40,303 nucleotides of DNA, taken from a virus. Positions 15,358 through 24,083 of the stretch are shown piece after piece. Where the stretch lies: positions 1-40,303 of IMG/VR virus record IMGVR_UViG_3300046529_000252; one strand, given 5' to 3'. How positions within the stretch are numbered: position 1 is the stretch's first letter; the number at the start of each line of letters is the position of its first letter. A program made the translations under genes and the position numbers. The notes beneath the pieces are model-generated. The model had not been told where the DNA came from. It saw nothing but the letters and a program-made list of their open reading frames with translations, and made no database searches.

Positions 15358-15825
15358 TTAGATTTGGGCGAAGCACGAAATTTCGATCGTGCTGGTTACG
15401 TGGCGTCCTAGGTGATCCGCGTCCCACTCGCCCTCAGCGCTGTCAGAGACAGGGGTGGCGGTTAGCACCGCACCACCCAGCGAGAGATCAGAGCGCACGA
15501 CGTCAACCACGCCATCGGCGAGCACCTGTGCACGTGCGTAGGTGGCCTGCGCATCGTCGCCACCCCGGAAAACGTCAATCGAAACCGTGATCGTGTAGCG
15601 CTCCTTGAGCCACCCAGCGCCACCGGAGCCGACGAACGCGCCAGCCTCAAAGGTCCGCGCCACGTTGTTAACTGACACGATGTCATCCGGCTGATTGGGC
15701 CCCGGATCGTCGTAGCAGACCAGCAGCGAAGCGGCAGGGTTGTCAGGGTCGGGCGTCAGCGTCGCTGTGAGCTGATCAAACAGCCACTTGCGGGCAGCAG
15801 GAGCAGTTGAACGGGGTATAGCCAT
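15358..15825 (-). CDS. Tail terminator-like protein
   Basis: 155 residues. ATG 15825 overlaps the connector stop by one base; the in-frame upstream start lies inside that gene. Pattern typical of gpU/gp17-like tail terminators: N-terminal helix (RKWLFDQLTATL), strands (ERYTITVSIDVFRGG), helix (RAQVLADGVVDVVRS), and a final beta pair. A degenerate copy of the genome palindrome (15523-15544) is embedded in the coding sequence and encodes ATYARAQV. Confidence 0.7.
   Translation of the reverse strand: MAIPRSTAPAARKWLFDQLTATLTPDPDNPAASLLVCYDDPGPNQPDDIVSVNNVARTFEAGAFVGSGGAGWLKERYTITVSIDVFRGGDDAQATYARAQVLADGVVDVVRSDLSLGGAVLTATPVSDSAEGEWDADHLGRHVTSTIEISCFAQI
15523..15544. promoter_or_regulatory. Conserved palindrome 5 (intragenic, degenerate)
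   Basis: CACCTGTGCACGTGCGTAGG plus TG: two changes in the left arm, wholly inside the tail terminator gene. Confidence 0.55.
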
Positions 15826-16715
15826 TACGCGATTCCAGGCGGACGGCGGTACGTCGACCACAGCTCAAGCACGCGCGCCGGAATGGCAAAGCCAGTGAGC
15901 ACAGCGGGACCATCGGCACCGTCCAGCGCAGAACCGCCGAACTTCGGGCGTCCACCCTGCTGAGTCATCTGCCAGAGGTGGCGGATCAGCTCAAGTGCAC
16001 CCAGACGCACGCTGTACGGGACGTCCTCAGTGCGACCGGCGACGTAGACAACCTTGATGTTCTTCGCACCACGCGCCCAGTAAGCGGCTTCCCCGCCGAA
16101 CGTGCGCCGAGTCAACTCCCCCGACGTGTAGTCAGCGGTGAAGCTGAACGCGTCCATCTGTGCGCCTAGCGGCTGCTCCGTAATGGCGAACGAGCTAAGA
16201 CCGTAGTACTCGGTAACCGAGAGGATTTTGGAAACGGGCAGCCAATCGGGCACAAGCCGCGAATAGCCCCCATCGAAATACTGCGTGTGAGTTTCAGGCA
16301 GGAACGGCCCGCAATGGTTACGGGCAAGCTCAGCAGCAGCGAGGATGTATCCCTGTAGTTCGGCATCCTGTCGGGTGTCGTTCTGCGGAATGTTCAAATG
16401 CGCCTTGACCGAAGCCATGTCGATGAGCTGTTCAATGCCCACCGCGCGCACTTGGAACTGATCTTCGCTCACCCACGAAACCCCGGTGCCCTCAGCAGTC
16501 CAACGGACCAGCCAGACACCGGGGATCGCAACAGACTCGACAACGGCCCCATACGCCCCGCTAACGGTCTGCGAGACCGTAGGGAGGGACAGGGCCCCGG
16601 ACGGGTCCGTAACGGTCACAGAGACCACTACAGGACCCGCCACGGGGCTACCGCTGTCATCCAAGGGTGAAGCTGTGAGCCCAACGTCCTGCCCTACGAA
16701 GTAGAGCAGTTGCAA
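15825..16715 (-). CDS. Head-tail connector with N-terminal Ig-like domain
   Basis: 296 residues from TTG 16715 (AGGGG upstream). Residues about 95-200 hold the connector signature (SVKAHLNIPQNDTRQDAELQ, then GYILAAAELARNHCGPF) of HK97 gp6-like proteins, which form the ring under the portal. The first 90 residues (VTVTDPSGALSLPTVSQTVS, then GVWLVRWTAEGTG) read as a separate Ig-like beta domain, making this longer than the usual 100-170 residue connector. Fusion of an accessory Ig domain is inferred. Confidence 0.75.
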   Translation of the reverse strand: MQLLYFVGQDVGLTASPLDDSGSPVAGPVVVSVTVTDPSGALSLPTVSQTVSGAYGAVVESVAIPGVWLVRWTAEGTGVSWVSEDQFQVRAVGIEQLIDMASVKAHLNIPQNDTRQDAELQGYILAAAELARNHCGPFLPETHTQYFDGGYSRLVPDWLPVSKILSVTEYYGLSSFAITEQPLGAQMDAFSFTADYTSGELTRRTFGGEAAYWARGAKNIKVVYVAGRTEDVPYSVRLGALELIRHLWQMTQQGGRPKFGGSALDGADGPAVLTGFAIPARVLELWSTYRRPPGIA

Positions 16716-16727
16716 GGCTCAGTCCCC

Positions 16728-18077
16728 TTAGATGAAGGAAGGCGCGGCAAGAGCCGAACCGGTGATCACAGAAACCGACTTCGGGTAACGACCAGCCTGG
16801 AAAGAGCCGTACGAGTACAGGCGAACGAACACGCTCATCTGATTCGCGTAGGTCTGCTGGAAAGCCTCAGCACGAATGTCCGACTCCCACAGCATCAGGT
16901 CAGACGCGCGAGTAACAATGATCACGTCCTCACCGGTGCCAGCGTCAGCCGCGTAGGTCAGCGGGATCAGCGCGTCAACGTAGACCGGCAGACCCAGCAT
17001 GGTCCCGACGTAACCCTGAGAGTTGACCTCACCAGCGTTAGCCAGGTTGTTCATCGGGCTGTTCGCCGAGGGCAGCACCAGCGGGCGACCCTGAGCGTCA
17101 ACCTGCGAAAGCAGCGAAGCCCAACGGCGCGGGTGCATGACGATGGTGTCCGGGGGAAGGAACCGGTTCGTGTGGATCTGCTGAATGGCGTTCGCCACAG
17201 CCTTGTAGATCTGACCCGCAAGAGTCTGACCGCCGGTCGGAGCAGGGCAGTCAATCGCGTTGACGCCAGCAAGGGTCAGAATGCCGGTGGGGTTACCGCC
17301 GGTACCAGTGCCCGCCAGAACCAGCGAATTCAGCTGCATGGCGTAAGCCGCAGACAGATCCCCTAGAACGATCTCGTCAATGTTCAGCGGAGACTGCTCA
17401 ACGAGCTGGAGAGAAATGGTCTGGCCACCCGCGACAGTGAAGACGCTGGAGCTGATAGACGTGGTAGTCACGTCAGTCTGCGGAACAGCAGTGTTCTGAG
17501 TGGACATCAGGTTGACCGAGGTACCGGTGTTCACCTTGGGAATGTTGATCGAGTCGGTACCGGCCGGAAGCGGCATGTTCGGAACGAGGTTCGCAGTGAT
17601 TCGGCCCGGTCGAGCGAGCTTGACAAACTGATCCTCAAGCCACAGCGGAGGAACGAACTCTCCACCAGCGCCATTCGCGGTAGAAATGGCTCGCTTCTCA
17701 GCGACGATCCGGTCATTCCGACGCAGGCGCTCAGCAGCGGTAGCGTCACCGTTCTGACGGACGTTGAAAAGGTCCTTGAAGTAGGACTTGGAGCCAAGCC
17801 CGCGCCGGTAAACCTCAGGCTCGCTGGTGACCTTGACGGAAGGCGCATAGCGCTTCATGGTCTCCGCGTGCTGCTCATCCGCCCGAACCTGCTCGTCCAG
17901 GCGGGCAATCTCAGCGTCAAAGCCCCGGATCTCGCCCTCTTCGCGGTCGAACCGAACAGTCTCATCGGCATTCAGCTCGCGCTCAGCGGTACGGGCCTCA
18001 GTGACCAGGGTGTCTAGGCCATCACGTAGCGCGGAACGCTTGGCGGACAGCTCAGCGATAGTCTTACGCTTGTCCAT
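16728..18077 (-). CDS. Major capsid protein (HK97 fold)
   Basis: 449 residues from ATG 18077. Residues 1-75 form a long charged coiled coil (scaffolding delta domain). The HK97-fold body follows: GAGGEFVPPLWLEDQFVKLA, LNIDEIVLGDLSAAYAMQLN, DTIVMHPRRWASLLSQVDAQ. Downstream of portal and protease genes, as expected. The protease presumably removes the delta domain during maturation. Confidence 0.93.
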   Translation of the reverse strand: MDKRKTIAELSAKRSALRDGLDTLVTEARTAERELNADETVRFDREEGEIRGFDAEIARLDEQVRADEQHAETMKRYAPSVKVTSEPEVYRRGLGSKSYFKDLFNVRQNGDATAAERLRRNDRIVAEKRAISTANGAGGEFVPPLWLEDQFVKLARPGRITANLVPNMPLPAGTDSINIPKVNTGTSVNLMSTQNTAVPQTDVTTTSISSSVFTVAGGQTISLQLVEQSPLNIDEIVLGDLSAAYAMQLNSLVLAGTGTGGNPTGILTLAGVNAIDCPAPTGGQTLAGQIYKAVANAIQQIHTNRFLPPDTIVMHPRRWASLLSQVDAQGRPLVLPSANSPMNNLANAGEVNSQGYVGTMLGLPVYVDALIPLTYAADAGTGEDVIIVTRASDLMLWESDIRAEAFQQTYANQMSVFVRLYSYGSFQAGRYPKSVSVITGSALAAPSFI

Positions 18078-18101
18078 ACGGTTTTACTCCATGGGAAAGA
18101 G

Positions 18102-18123
18102 CACCTACGAACGTGCGTAGGTG
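18102..18123. promoter_or_regulatory. Conserved palindrome 6
   Basis: CACCTACGAACGTGCGTAGG plus TG, between protease and capsid genes. With flanking AG/CT it makes a hairpin followed by CTTTCCC on the minus strand, so it may also attenuate. Confidence 0.75.
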
Positions 18124-18145
18124 CTAGAAAGACCGGCTGAACCGG

Positions 18146-18859
18146 TTAGAGGGAAAGCATGCGAAGACGCACACTGTGAAGGGAGAGAAGCCCCTTGGCC
18201 TCAATCTCAGGCTGAGCCTCAGTAGCCTCAGCATCGGTCAGCGCCTTTAGAAGCGCCTCCCTGGCCTCAGGTTCGAGACCCCCAGCATCGCGGAGCGCAT
18301 TGGCGAAGCGCCGTACCTCCGCACTACGCAGCGAAGCACCAGCGGTAGCCGGATTCGCGCCGTAGTTGACCGCGCTGACGTCACCCTTATGGATGTCAGC
18401 GCCAGTGACCGAACGATTCAGGTAGTCCGGAGACCACATGTCGTCAGTCACGCGGAAGGCGAATGACATTTCGTCAATATCGCCCCTGTCCATAGCACTT
18501 CGGAGTGCCTGAACCTGCGGGTTAGCAGGGTCTAGGCGTGCCTCCACGTGAAGACCCTTAGAGTCCTCCGCGAGCTGCATAGTGCCGCTCTTAGTGCGCG
18601 CCAAAGTCATACCCTCATGATTGAGCTTGAAGGGGACGTCAGCGCCAAGAGCCAGCGACCGCGCAAAAGCACCGGGCGCAATGGTCTCGTTGAACGAGCC
18701 AAGCCAGTCATTCACCTCATACGGAGCGTCGAACACCGACGCATACCCCGTGAAAGTCAGCGACTTACCGCCAGAGTCCTCACGTAGCTCCGCACCGTCA
18801 AACGGGCGAGAGCGGGACTCAATCGAGTTGCGGGCCTCTGCCCGCGTGGATAGATCCAT
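18146..18859 (-). CDS. Prohead maturation protease
   Basis: 237 residues. ATG 18859 overlaps the portal stop. HK97-type serine protease features: KSLTFTGYASVFDAPYEV, VPFKLNHEG with catalytic His81, DIDEMSFAF with catalytic Ser132, and GDVSAVNYGANPAT. Cleaves the capsid delta domain and itself during assembly. The C-terminal Glu/Ala-rich region is probably a scaffold-targeting tail. Confidence 0.92.
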   Translation of the reverse strand: MDLSTRAEARNSIESRSRPFDGAELREDSGGKSLTFTGYASVFDAPYEVNDWLGSFNETIAPGAFARSLALGADVPFKLNHEGMTLARTKSGTMQLAEDSKGLHVEARLDPANPQVQALRSAMDRGDIDEMSFAFRVTDDMWSPDYLNRSVTGADIHKGDVSAVNYGANPATAGASLRSAEVRRFANALRDAGGLEPEAREALLKALTDAEATEAQPEIEAKGLLSLHSVRLRMLSL

Positions 18860-20106
18860 TACAAAACCGCCCCTAGTGCGTCTGCTGTCGGCTGCGACTT
18901 GCCAGCCTGTGAATCCTTGAGCGGCTTCACGTTGGAATTCAGCGGCGCGGCGATATCGTCACCACCATCAATCGGCGGGTAGTTCTCACGAGCGCGGATT
19001 TCGTTGGTCGTAAGAATCGCGGCCGAACGAGCGGACGTGTAGACCGCGTAACGTCCAGCCTCATCGGTACGCAACAGCGCGTTGACGTCGAACTGCGCAA
19101 CCTGACCGTTCACGAGCATGGCGGACCATGCCTCTTCAATCCGGCCAAGCCAAGCGCTCAAGGTATAGGTGAGAAAGCCCATGGATTGCTGCTCAATGCC
19201 GGTACCCCACGACGTGGTTTTGTCGATCTGCCCCAGCATGTGCGGCGGAACACCAAACAGCATCGCGACGTCAAGCGCCTGAGCCGCGCGAGTACCAAGG
19301 AACTGAGCGTCATCCGGCGAAACCGAAATCGGCTGCCACTTCGCTCCCCCGCTGAGCACACCAACAGCGTGACTGTTCTGCACGCCACCATGCGAAGCGG
19401 TGAAGGATTCCTTGAGCCCGCGTGCGCGCTCCTTATCTAGGTCACCCTCAATCTGAATGATGCCGGACATGTGAGCGCCGTTTCCGAAGAACCGCGCGCC
19501 GAACATTTCCGCAGCGAGACCAAGACCAATGGAATTGCGGGCATTCTCAATAACCGACATGCCCACCGGATGCTCCGGGTAGCTCATGCCGATGATGTGG
19601 ACCACGTCAGCCGTATTCACGGGCTTGCGGTCAATCTCGTACGCTCGCACACCCTCCTTGGTGTACGCACACGCCACACGGTCCGGATGGAGCACACGGA
19701 GCCGTAGCGGGCGGTTGCTGGCATCCCGTGCCGTAACCAGACAGTACGCATTCCCTCGCAGCAGCAGCGAGACCATGATCTGTACCAGACCCTCACGCCG
19801 CTTAGGCAGGCTTGGATCGCTCAGACCGCCAAACGGATCAGCGATGATCGTAGGCTGAGTGGGAACGGGATTGCGTACCTGCCCGCTGGCGAGCCTCACA
19901 GACTCAAAGGGCAGACCGGCGACGGTATCGGAGATCAGCCGCACACAGGCGTGCACGCTGAGCAGACTCATTGCCGTTGTCTCAGTAACGGGGATACCCG
20001 AAGTGGTGACAGCGGCCAACGAGCCGTTAGTGGGAATGGCCCAGGGATCACCCGAACCGCTGGGAAGGAACGCGCGGACTTCCCTTGCGCGCTTAGTCAG
20101 ACTCAT
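18859..20106 (-). CDS. Portal protein
   Basis: 415 residues, HK97/phiC31-type portal. Typical blocks: LLSVHACVRLISDTVAGLPF, GLVQIMVSLLLRGNAYCLVT, LRVLHPDRVACAY, DVVHIIGMS, and GVPPHMLGQIDKTTSWGTGI. It forms the dodecameric ring through which DNA is packaged by TerL, encoded upstream. Starts inside the end of the 63-aa membrane gene. Confidence 0.94.
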   Translation of the reverse strand: MSLTKRAREVRAFLPSGSGDPWAIPTNGSLAAVTTSGIPVTETTAMSLLSVHACVRLISDTVAGLPFESVRLASGQVRNPVPTQPTIIADPFGGLSDPSLPKRREGLVQIMVSLLLRGNAYCLVTARDASNRPLRLRVLHPDRVACAYTKEGVRAYEIDRKPVNTADVVHIIGMSYPEHPVGMSVIENARNSIGLGLAAEMFGARFFGNGAHMSGIIQIEGDLDKERARGLKESFTASHGGVQNSHAVGVLSGGAKWQPISVSPDDAQFLGTRAAQALDVAMLFGVPPHMLGQIDKTTSWGTGIEQQSMGFLTYTLSAWLGRIEEAWSAMLVNGQVAQFDVNALLRTDEAGRYAVYTSARSAAILTTNEIRARENYPPIDGGDDIAAPLNSNVKPLKDSQAGKSQPTADALGAVL

Positions 20107-20284
20107 GCGTCACCCATCCGAAGAACAGAAGCGCGACACCCGTAGCGACCAGCCCCACGACCGGCAACCACCAATAGGCAGCACCGACCAGGCAGCCGAT
20201 ACCCAGCACGTCAAGGGAGTCAGAGAACTTGGCACGCGACACCCCACGCAGGGCACCTACGCACGTGCGTATGAGCTTGCGCAT
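20093..20284 (-). CDS. Small membrane protein between terminase and portal (63 aa)
   Basis: ATG 20284 behind GGAGG. Two hydrophobic stretches (about residues 27-40 and 42-57) around a Trp-rich turn (AAYWWLPVVGLVATGVAL). Residues 5-11 (IRTCVGA) are encoded by a copy of the genome palindrome, so an operator candidate sits just inside the gene. Role unknown; its location in the packaging operon is unusual for a membrane protein. Confidence 0.72.
   Translation of the reverse strand: MRKLIRTCVGALRGVSRAKFSDSLDVLGIGCLVGAAYWWLPVVGLVATGVALLFFGWVTHESD
20254..20275. promoter_or_regulatory. Conserved palindrome 7 (just inside a gene)
   Basis: CACCTACGCACGTGCGTATG plus AG, within the first 11 codons of the 63-aa membrane protein gene. 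Confidence 0.7.
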
Positions 20285-20296
20285 AGGTGCGCCTCC

Positions 20297-21814
20297 TTAT
20301 AGATCAGACCAGTTGAAGAACTGCGCGATTGGCTGGACTTCAGGCTCAATACACGCGCGCTCAAGTGCCATGACAGCGGACACAGCGAGGTCGATCTTTC
20401 GGGGCGAACCCTTGGATTCCTTGCTCAGCCGAGAACCTCGGTTGTCCGTGCGAATCACACAGTTGGAAAGGTGCCGCGCTAGGCGCTGGTCCCCACTGTG
20501 CGAAATCGTTTTGTTCAACACCGCTTCATAGAACCGCTGAGTAGCGGGCACCATGCGAGCGGGAGACTGTGGAAACTCGACTACCGGCAAACCCTCATCC
20601 TCAAGGATTTGGTACGTCCGTGCCCAGCGGAACGGGTCACAGACAATCTCCCGAACCTGCCACTTGCGGCACGCCTTCCGGATCTCTTCCTCAACGTCAA
20701 CAATCGGGACACGCCAATCATTGGCGGAGCCTTGCGGCTTCTCCCATACAGCGGCAACGTCAATATGCGGTGGCTGCTCATCCGTCGGAGTGGAGACCAC
20801 CACGAGAGCAGTGCTGTCATTCGAGAAAGAACCATCGAACCCAAGCACCACCTCAGCACCTAGCGGGATGTCCTGCTTGACGTCTTCACACGCTTCCCAA
20901 GCACCTGCCGGTAGCCATGCGGTCGCAGTAGAAACCCACTGATTGAGACGCTTGGTACGGAATTCGTTCTCTGGAGTACGTAGAACCGCTGACGCGAAAT
21001 CCTCAGCGGACACGATGTCATCAAAACCAGGGTTTGCCGCCAGCCAAACGTCAGGGTCAGTGTGATCAGCACCCTCAGGGACTCCCCAGTACTCGTAATA
21101 GAAAGCAGGGTCGGCGACTTCACCAGACGCAACCCGCTGTCCGTACTGATGCAGCGTGTAGCAGAGGGAATCTCCGCCGGTCTGGTCAGTCTTGACGCCA
21201 GCGGTAGAGATTCCGAGCATGAGCGGTTCACGTCGCGCGCCAGTGGCGAGGGACATAACCTCCCAAAGCTCACGATTGGGCTGTGCGTGCACCTCATCGA
21301 AAATCACAAGGTGCGGCGAAAGCCCCTCTTTCGTGAATGCCTCACTCGACAGCACGCGGTACACACTGCCGGTCGGCAGAAACTCGATAGCGTCGCGGTA
21401 CGTCTTGAAGTAGCCCGTAAACCGGGGCTCCATCTCAATCATTTTCTTGGCAGTGCCAAAAACGATTCTCGCCTGCTCCTTATCAGCGGCACAGGAGTAA
21501 ACCTCACCGCCGCTGGGACCATCGAACAGCCCATACAGCGCGATACCGGCACTGAGTGCGCTCTTGCCGTTCTTACGCGGCAGCAGCACTAGCGCCTGCC
21601 GATGCTTGAGCCTGCCATCGGGACGGCGGGCAAACACCCGACCAAGCATGTCCGTCTGCCAGTCACGCATGACCAGCAATTCGCCAGCAGAACCGCCAAC
21701 GCTGTCTTTGGTCACGCGGAGAAACTGTGTGAACTCAGCGAAGCGGGCACCATCACCGCGCGCTACGTCTTCCGGGTCTACTCCGGTGAGGATGAACGGC
21801 TTTCCCACCCTCAC
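20297..21814 (-). CDS. terL: Terminase large subunit
   Basis: 505 residues from GTG 21814, which overlaps the TerS stop. Walker A LLPRKNGKS at residues 77-85, Walker B LVIFDEVHAQ (Asp172, Glu173), coupling region LMLGISTAG. Nuclease domain with VVLGFDGSFSNDST and later REIVCDPFRW, giving the expected acidic residues. It drives ATP-dependent DNA packaging and cuts the concatemer. Resembles the phiC31/HK97-like cos-type group more than headful types; an HNH gene just upstream supports cos cutting. Confidence 0.95.
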   Translation of the reverse strand: MRVGKPFILTGVDPEDVARGDGARFAEFTQFLRVTKDSVGGSAGELLVMRDWQTDMLGRVFARRPDGRLKHRQALVLLPRKNGKSALSAGIALYGLFDGPSGGEVYSCAADKEQARIVFGTAKKMIEMEPRFTGYFKTYRDAIEFLPTGSVYRVLSSEAFTKEGLSPHLVIFDEVHAQPNRELWEVMSLATGARREPLMLGISTAGVKTDQTGGDSLCYTLHQYGQRVASGEVADPAFYYEYWGVPEGADHTDPDVWLAANPGFDDIVSAEDFASAVLRTPENEFRTKRLNQWVSTATAWLPAGAWEACEDVKQDIPLGAEVVLGFDGSFSNDSTALVVVSTPTDEQPPHIDVAAVWEKPQGSANDWRVPIVDVEEEIRKACRKWQVREIVCDPFRWARTYQILEDEGLPVVEFPQSPARMVPATQRFYEAVLNKTISHSGDQRLARHLSNCVIRTDNRGSRLSKESKGSPRKIDLAVSAVMALERACIEPEVQPIAQFFNWSDL

Positions 21815-22287
21815 CCTCGCTGCTGTCGCTTGCTAAGCATTTCTTCAAAAGCGTTCTGTGCCTTCACTTCGGCGAGCCCCATCCGCGTACGGTCAGCGGG
21901 AGTGAGGCCAAGCGATGAGGCTAGGTCTACGATTTGCTTTTCAGTCGTGGCGAGCATCTGCATAACCGGATTCGCCACCATGTGCCCATCGGGACGCATG
22001 ATCAGCGGGCCATCGGCAGCAAGGTGACCGGACAGCATCGCGCGCCTGTCGTACAGCTCGCAGAGGAGCAGCAGAGTCGGCGAGTCGGACGGCGCTAGCC
22101 ACGCCTTAGCGGCCTGCGTGACGCTCTCCCATAGCGAGAGACCATCCGGGCCTAGATCGGGCTGCACAGCGGCGCTCAGGGGCGCTAGAGCGGCAACCTC
22201 ATCCCTTGCGGGAAGCTCGCGGCGTCCGGGGTTGCCAAGTCGGCGCTTCTGTTCGGCCGGTTTTGGTGGTCTTCCCACGCTTGGCAT
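21811..22287 (-). CDS. terS: Terminase small subunit (P27-like)
   Basis: 158 residues from ATG 22287, chosen because AAAGGTGG lies eight bases upstream; an in-frame ATG at 22305 lacks a ribosome site and lies within a TGCATA repeat. The basic start PSVGRPPKPAEQKRRLGNPG and the core DGLSLWESVTQAAKAWLAP, then KQIVDLASSLGLTPADRTRM, match P27-family small terminases. It recognises the packaging site, probably in the 22288-22674 non-coding region just upstream. Confidence 0.88.
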   Translation of the reverse strand: MPSVGRPPKPAEQKRRLGNPGRRELPARDEVAALAPLSAAVQPDLGPDGLSLWESVTQAAKAWLAPSDSPTLLLLCELYDRRAMLSGHLAADGPLIMRPDGHMVANPVMQMLATTEKQIVDLASSLGLTPADRTRMGLAEVKAQNAFEEMLSKRQQRG

Positions 22288-22674
22288 GGTCGCACCACCT
22301 TTCATGCATAACTATGCAAACGGCCTAGAAGTTGATCAAGGAAAATCAAGCCCCGAATTTCGCGAAAATGTCTGACTCCATGGGGCTGGGTCCAAAAGGA
22401 TCATGGTTCCGGACTTTGCACTACCCCGGGTGTATGCATAAAGGTGCTCTGACCTGCGGTTTTGTAAATGTGCACAGATATTCAACCTGACGTGGTGTCA
22501 GTGAATAATGAATAACCGCAGGTCAGAGGCTTAGCCCCTGCTTCTGATGTTGTGTTAGATAGAGTGTTGCTACTGATGGAGTGTCAGACTATGCACTACC
22601 TACCAGGCTGAGACTGCATACTTATGCACCACACTCCAGCACCACAGTCAGCACTACCAAGCCAGCACTCAGCC
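22288..22674. other. 387-bp non-coding region: candidate cos / terminase binding region
   Basis: No convincing gene on either strand. It holds TGCATAACTATGCA (22305-22318), TATGCATA (22433-22440), TGCATACTTATGCA (22615-22628), a direct repeat GACTTTGCACTACC / GACTATGCACTACC (22412-22425, 22587-22600), and a 15-bp inverted repeat CTCTGACCTGCGGTT (22447-22461) / its complement (22514-22528). The latter encloses a nested TGAC/GTCA dyad. In cos phages with an HNH protein beside the terminase, cohesive-end sites usually lie here. The exact nick position is not visible. Confidence 0.5.
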
Positions 22675-23019
22675 CTACAACACAGCCGGATAGCTGTCTT
22701 TCTTTGAGCTGTTACAGCTACGACAGAGCACACTCAGGTTCACGCGGTCCACACTCCCACCACGCGCCAGCGGTACCACATGGTCCACAGTGAGGTCTGT
22801 AGCGGCGTGTGCAGGGCGACGATGCCCAGGGCACACATTCCCATACACAGACCGATGCTCAGCCAGCACAGAGGCACGCACCGTCTGGTACTTACTCCCG
22901 TAGCCTCTCGCTGTCGCACTACCACGCGCCACATTCCAAGCGCTCTGGCACCCATCACAGCGGCTAGGGTTCGACGTAAGCCGCTGGCAATTCAAACAGG
23001 GTCGCCTAGACACACTCAC
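22675..23019 (-). CDS. HNH endonuclease beside terminase
   Basis: 114 residues from GTG 23019 (GTGA overlap; GTG 23022 also possible). N-terminal zinc ribbon CLNCQR and CDGCQSAW, then the HNH core: TDLTVDHVVPLARGGSVDR, NLSVLCRSCNSSKK. The paired cysteines and DH-N-H order are intact. HNH proteins located next to terminase genes assist specific cos cleavage and packaging in phages such as HK97; that role is inferred here. Confidence 0.9.
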   Translation of the reverse strand: MSVSRRPCLNCQRLTSNPSRCDGCQSAWNVARGSATARGYGSKYQTVRASVLAEHRSVYGNVCPGHRRPAHAATDLTVDHVVPLARGGSVDRVNLSVLCRSCNSSKKDSYPAVL

Positions 23020-23384
23020 CACCCAGCGGGCAGAGCAGGCGCGTCAGGCTGCACAGGTGGCGTCTGAGTCAGCGGCTCAGGCGTGCAATCACAGCTAGGC
23101 AGGTTGGCCACATTCGGCGCTGTACAGGTGGACTGATGGACGAAAGGAGCTAGCTCCAAAGCGATGCCATGCGCGGCACAGCCATACACCGCAATCACGG
23201 TGTTCGTAGCGTCCGGCAGATCAGCGAAGACCGGTTGCGGAAGCTCAGGATCAGCATTCAGCAGGATTTCGGCTCGCCGCTCATTCTCGGCAGCGAGTAA
23301 ACCGGCCACCTCATCGGCATGCGGTCGGCGACTCCACTGCACAGCGGCATTGCCAGGACAAGCAGTCAGGGAACAGTTAGCCAC
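23016..23384 (-). CDS. Cysteine-containing hypothetical protein (122 aa)
   Basis: GTG 23384 follows the previous stop by two bases. Four to six cysteines at SLTACPG, YGCAAHG, STCTAPN and SCDCTPE suggest metal binding. It ends in a Pro-rich tail (EPLTQTPPVQPDAPALPAGW). It is coupled to the HNH gene by a GTGA overlap, so it may work with it. No family recognised. Confidence 0.7.
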   Translation of the reverse strand: MANCSLTACPGNAAVQWSRRPHADEVAGLLAAENERRAEILLNADPELPQPVFADLPDATNTVIAVYGCAAHGIALELAPFVHQSTCTAPNVANLPSCDCTPEPLTQTPPVQPDAPALPAGW

Positions 23385-23386
23385 GC

Positions 23387-23887
23387 TCAGGCTCCAATCA
23401 GACGCGCGATATCACCCGGAGCAACATCACCGGGGATTCGATTCGGGAAAAGGTCGATTCCCGCACGCCTGTAGGCCAAATCAGCGAGCTGCGAGCAAAT
23501 GACGTGGCCCGACTCGCTGACGTAGTCCTCAAGAGCCTTGATGCCAGTGAAGCGCGCTGCGCCAATCGCCGCGTAGTCGAGAAAGCTGTACGGGGTGCCC
23601 ACAAGCAGTTTCGCGTGAGCACAGATCAGTGCACGCTGCCTGTCAGACAGGTCAAAATCGCTGTAGGCGACCCTCCGGCCATCCACAGCGCCAAAGAGGC
23701 TTGTGAGGACCGCTCCGCCAGGCTGAGCCTGAACAGCGAGATCGTCACCCACCACGACGAAAGCGTGCGTGAAGTAGCTCCCGGAGCCCACTAGACGCTG
23801 ACCCAGCGAAATGCCTGCGCCGACAGCGCCAGTGATGCGAACTAGCCCGATGTCGCCCGGAAGCGGGTTGGCAGTCTTGAAACTCAC
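23387..23887 (-). CDS. Permuted NlpC/P60-like (papain-fold) hydrolase
   Basis: 166 residues from GTG 23887 with GGAGG seven bases upstream. PLPGDIGLVRITG opens the domain; FTHAFVVVGDD supplies a His (His41), and GHVICSQLADLAYRRAGIDL supplies the Cys (Cys131), the order of circularly permuted NlpC/P60 proteins. Members cleave peptide, amide or thioester bonds, often in cell walls. It is first in the gene line leading to terminase rather than beside the lysis genes, so it may be a virion or early cell-wall enzyme. There is no signal peptide. Confidence 0.72.
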   Translation of the reverse strand: MSFKTANPLPGDIGLVRITGAVGAGISLGQRLVGSGSYFTHAFVVVGDDLAVQAQPGGAVLTSLFGAVDGRRVAYSDFDLSDRQRALICAHAKLLVGTPYSFLDYAAIGAARFTGIKALEDYVSESGHVICSQLADLAYRRAGIDLFPNRIPGDVAPGDIARLIGA

Positions 23888-23914
23888 GCGCAACCCTCCG
23901 GGAACGCAAAGAAA

Positions 23915-23938
23915 GCCCCGTGGCGGTTGCCATGGGGC
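23915..23938 (-). terminator. Terminator after the tRNA array
   Basis: GCCCC/GGGGC with inner GGC/GCC, followed on the minus strand by TTTCTTTG. It ends the tRNA transcript and touches the adjacent palindrome. Confidence 0.72.
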
Positions 23939-23959
23939 ACATACGGACGTGCGTAGGTG
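23938..23959. promoter_or_regulatory. Conserved palindrome 8
   Basis: CACATACGGACGTGCGTAGG plus TG, between the tRNA array and the NlpC/P60-like gene. Confidence 0.72.
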
Positions 23960-24083
23960 CACGGAAGTTAGCTGCGCTACTCGCCGGAACTGCCCCGGAA
24001 GCCCGCAGGGTCTTACGACGCCGTAGCGCTTTCAGCCATCGTGCCCTAGGTGGTATCTCTCCACAGTTGCACGGTCAAGCAAG

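Noticed and set aside
22305-22640. CRISPR-like or iteron array from the TGCATA sites
   Set aside because: Copies are few, short and irregularly spaced.
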